Below are positions 63,158 to 64,000 of a DNA stretch of 64,000 nucleotides, one piece after another. The stretch is from contig NZ_BAYE01000017.1 in assembly GCF_000685095.1 (NCBI RefSeq), positions 1 to 64,000 of the forward strand. Reading direction: 5' to 3'. Each line of letters starts with the position of its first letter. The first letter of the stretch is position 1. The position numbers and the translations under genes are program-made. Under the pieces are notes generated by a model. The model was not told the DNA's origin, made no database searches, and worked only from the letters and a program-made list of their open reading frames with translations. This stretch comes from Paraburkholderia caledonica NBRC 102488 (GTDB lineage: Bacteria; Pseudomonadota; Gammaproteobacteria; Burkholderiales; Burkholderiaceae).

Positions 63158-64000
63158 ATTCCGGCAGCGGTGCGACGAGCGGCAGCAACGCGGTTTTCGA
63201 GCGCGTCGTATTGATCACCGGCGCGGGGTCGGGCATCGGGGCCGCGCTGGCCCGGCGGCTCGCCGCCCTGCGGATAATCGCGCCGGAGATGAGTGCGGCG
63301 TCGACGGCCCCGCCAGCGATCGACACTCCACGCATTGCGCTGATGTTGCATGCACGCGGCGCCGATCACGAATCGCGTCAGCGTCTCGCGCAAGTTGCCG
63401 CCGAGTGCAGCGCGAATGGCGCGGCCTGCGCCACCGTCTTCGGCGACCTCGCCGAGCGAGGCGCAGTCGAACATGTGGTTCATCAAACGCTCGCCACCTT
63501 TGGCGCGCTCGATCAACTGGTCGCCAACGCAGGCCACGCGCAGCGCCAAACGTTGCAGGCACTCGACCCCGACACGCTGGGCGCGGCCTTCGCAGCGATG
63601 CCCGCCGCGTTTGCAGCGCTTCTGAAACGCGCCACGCCGGCACTCGAAACGTCGAAGCGCGGACGCGTGGTCGCGCTCAGTTCATTTGTCGCGCACCGTT
63701 ATCGCGCCGACGCGCCATTCGCCGCCACAGCGGCGGCCAAGGCCGCGCTGGAATCGCTCGCGAAAACGGCGGCCGCCGAACTCGCGCCGCATGGCGTGAC
63801 CGTGAATTGCGTGGCCCCAGGCTATACGCGCAAGGATCGCGGGCCGAGCCCCGATAACGCCGCGGTGTGGACGCACGCGGCCGAGGCGACGCCGCTTGGC
63901 CACATCGCCGAGCCCGCCGACGTCGCGGCGCTGATTGCCTTTCTGCTTTCCGACGGAGCGCGTCACATCACCGGCCAGGTGATTCACGTCGACGGCGGTT
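63154..64000 (+). CDS. SDR-family oxidoreductase (partial, cut by window end), catalytic Tyr missing
   Basis: An in-frame gene from ATG 63154 to the end of the window, 282 codons visible and no stop. The Rossmann motif GAGSGIG lies near 23-29, the conserved LVANAG near 121-126 and the C-terminal ITGQVIHVDGG near the end, so it is a classical short-chain dehydrogenase. Between Ser and Lys of the active site the sequence reads SSFVAHRYRADAPFAATAAAK; the Tyr of YxxxK is replaced (Phe or Thr, depending on alignment). An extra segment (about 40-60) lies after the first helix. It overlaps the ABC gene by 4 bp, so they are co-expressed. Confidence 0.85.
   Translation, partial: MNSGSGATSGSNAVFERVVLITGAGSGIGAALARRLAALRIIAPEMSAASTAPPAIDTPRIALMLHARGADHESRQRLAQVAAECSANGAACATVFGDLAERGAVEHVVHQTLATFGALDQLVANAGHAQRQTLQALDPDTLGAAFAAMPAAFAALLKRATPALETSKRGRVVALSSFVAHRYRADAPFAATAAAKAALESLAKTAAAELAPHGVTVNCVAPGYTRKDRGPSPDNAAVWTHAAEATPLGHIAEPADVAALIAFLLSDGARHITGQVIHVDGG

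Overview
This 64 kb window is high-GC DNA that reads as the primary chromosome of a Burkholderiaceae beta-proteobacterium, most likely Paraburkholderia or Burkholderia. The clues are the protein sequences, the gene order (the mla-ibaG-murA-his-tat block, petABC-sspAB, hemA-prfA-prmC-grxD-ubiX) and the short HisG. Nearly all of it is vertically inherited housekeeping sequence. I see no insertion sequence, prophage, CRISPR array, integrase or toxin-antitoxin module.

Layout. 1-4.4 kb: ugpBAEC, an ABC importer for glycerol-3-phosphate. 4.4-8.1 kb: a small secreted DUF3761 protein, the ribosome-associated ABCF protein EttA and an AsmA/DUF748-like protein. 8.2-11.0 kb (minus): a HAD hydrolase, an aminopeptidase P and a small GlsB-type membrane protein. 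11.2-17.4 kb (plus): an unusual OmpR-type regulator, hemA, prfA, prmC, grxD, ubiX and a DODA-type dioxygenase. 17.5-25.8 kb: an APC permease, a cold-shock gene with a long leader, a YegD-like Hsp70, two MFS transporters, a nitroreductase and a TetR regulator with palindromes in its divergent promoter. 26.0-31.5 kb: conserved proteins of unknown function, two methyltransferases and a BaiN/HI0933-type flavoprotein.

31.8-36.1 kb (minus) holds petABC (cytochrome bc1), sspA, sspB and tRNA-Thr, probably one transcription unit. Nif3 and a DegS-like protease follow at 36.2-38.2 kb. From 57.2 kb down to 38.4 kb the minus strand carries one long run: mlaFEDACB (phospholipid transport for outer-membrane asymmetry), a YadGH-like ABC exporter, ibaG, murA, hisGDCB-marC-hisHAFIE, a small membrane protein, a HIT protein and tatABC. 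Several junctions overlap by 4 bp. A hairpin followed by a T-run separates mlaB from the ABC exporter.

From 61.0 to 57.3 kb the minus strand encodes thiO-thiS-thiG-thiE behind a clear TPP riboswitch, which is thiazole synthesis and thiamine phosphate assembly under thiamine feedback. The right end (plus) has an SbmA/YddA-like ABC protein and an SDR-family gene cut by the window edge.

I found no convincing new multi-gene system. The best leads are a response regulator with Glu in place of the phospho-accepting Asp, an unassigned N-terminal domain fused to ThiE, an SDR lacking its catalytic Tyr, an Ala-rich tail on MlaA, and some unexplained palindromes and repeats.
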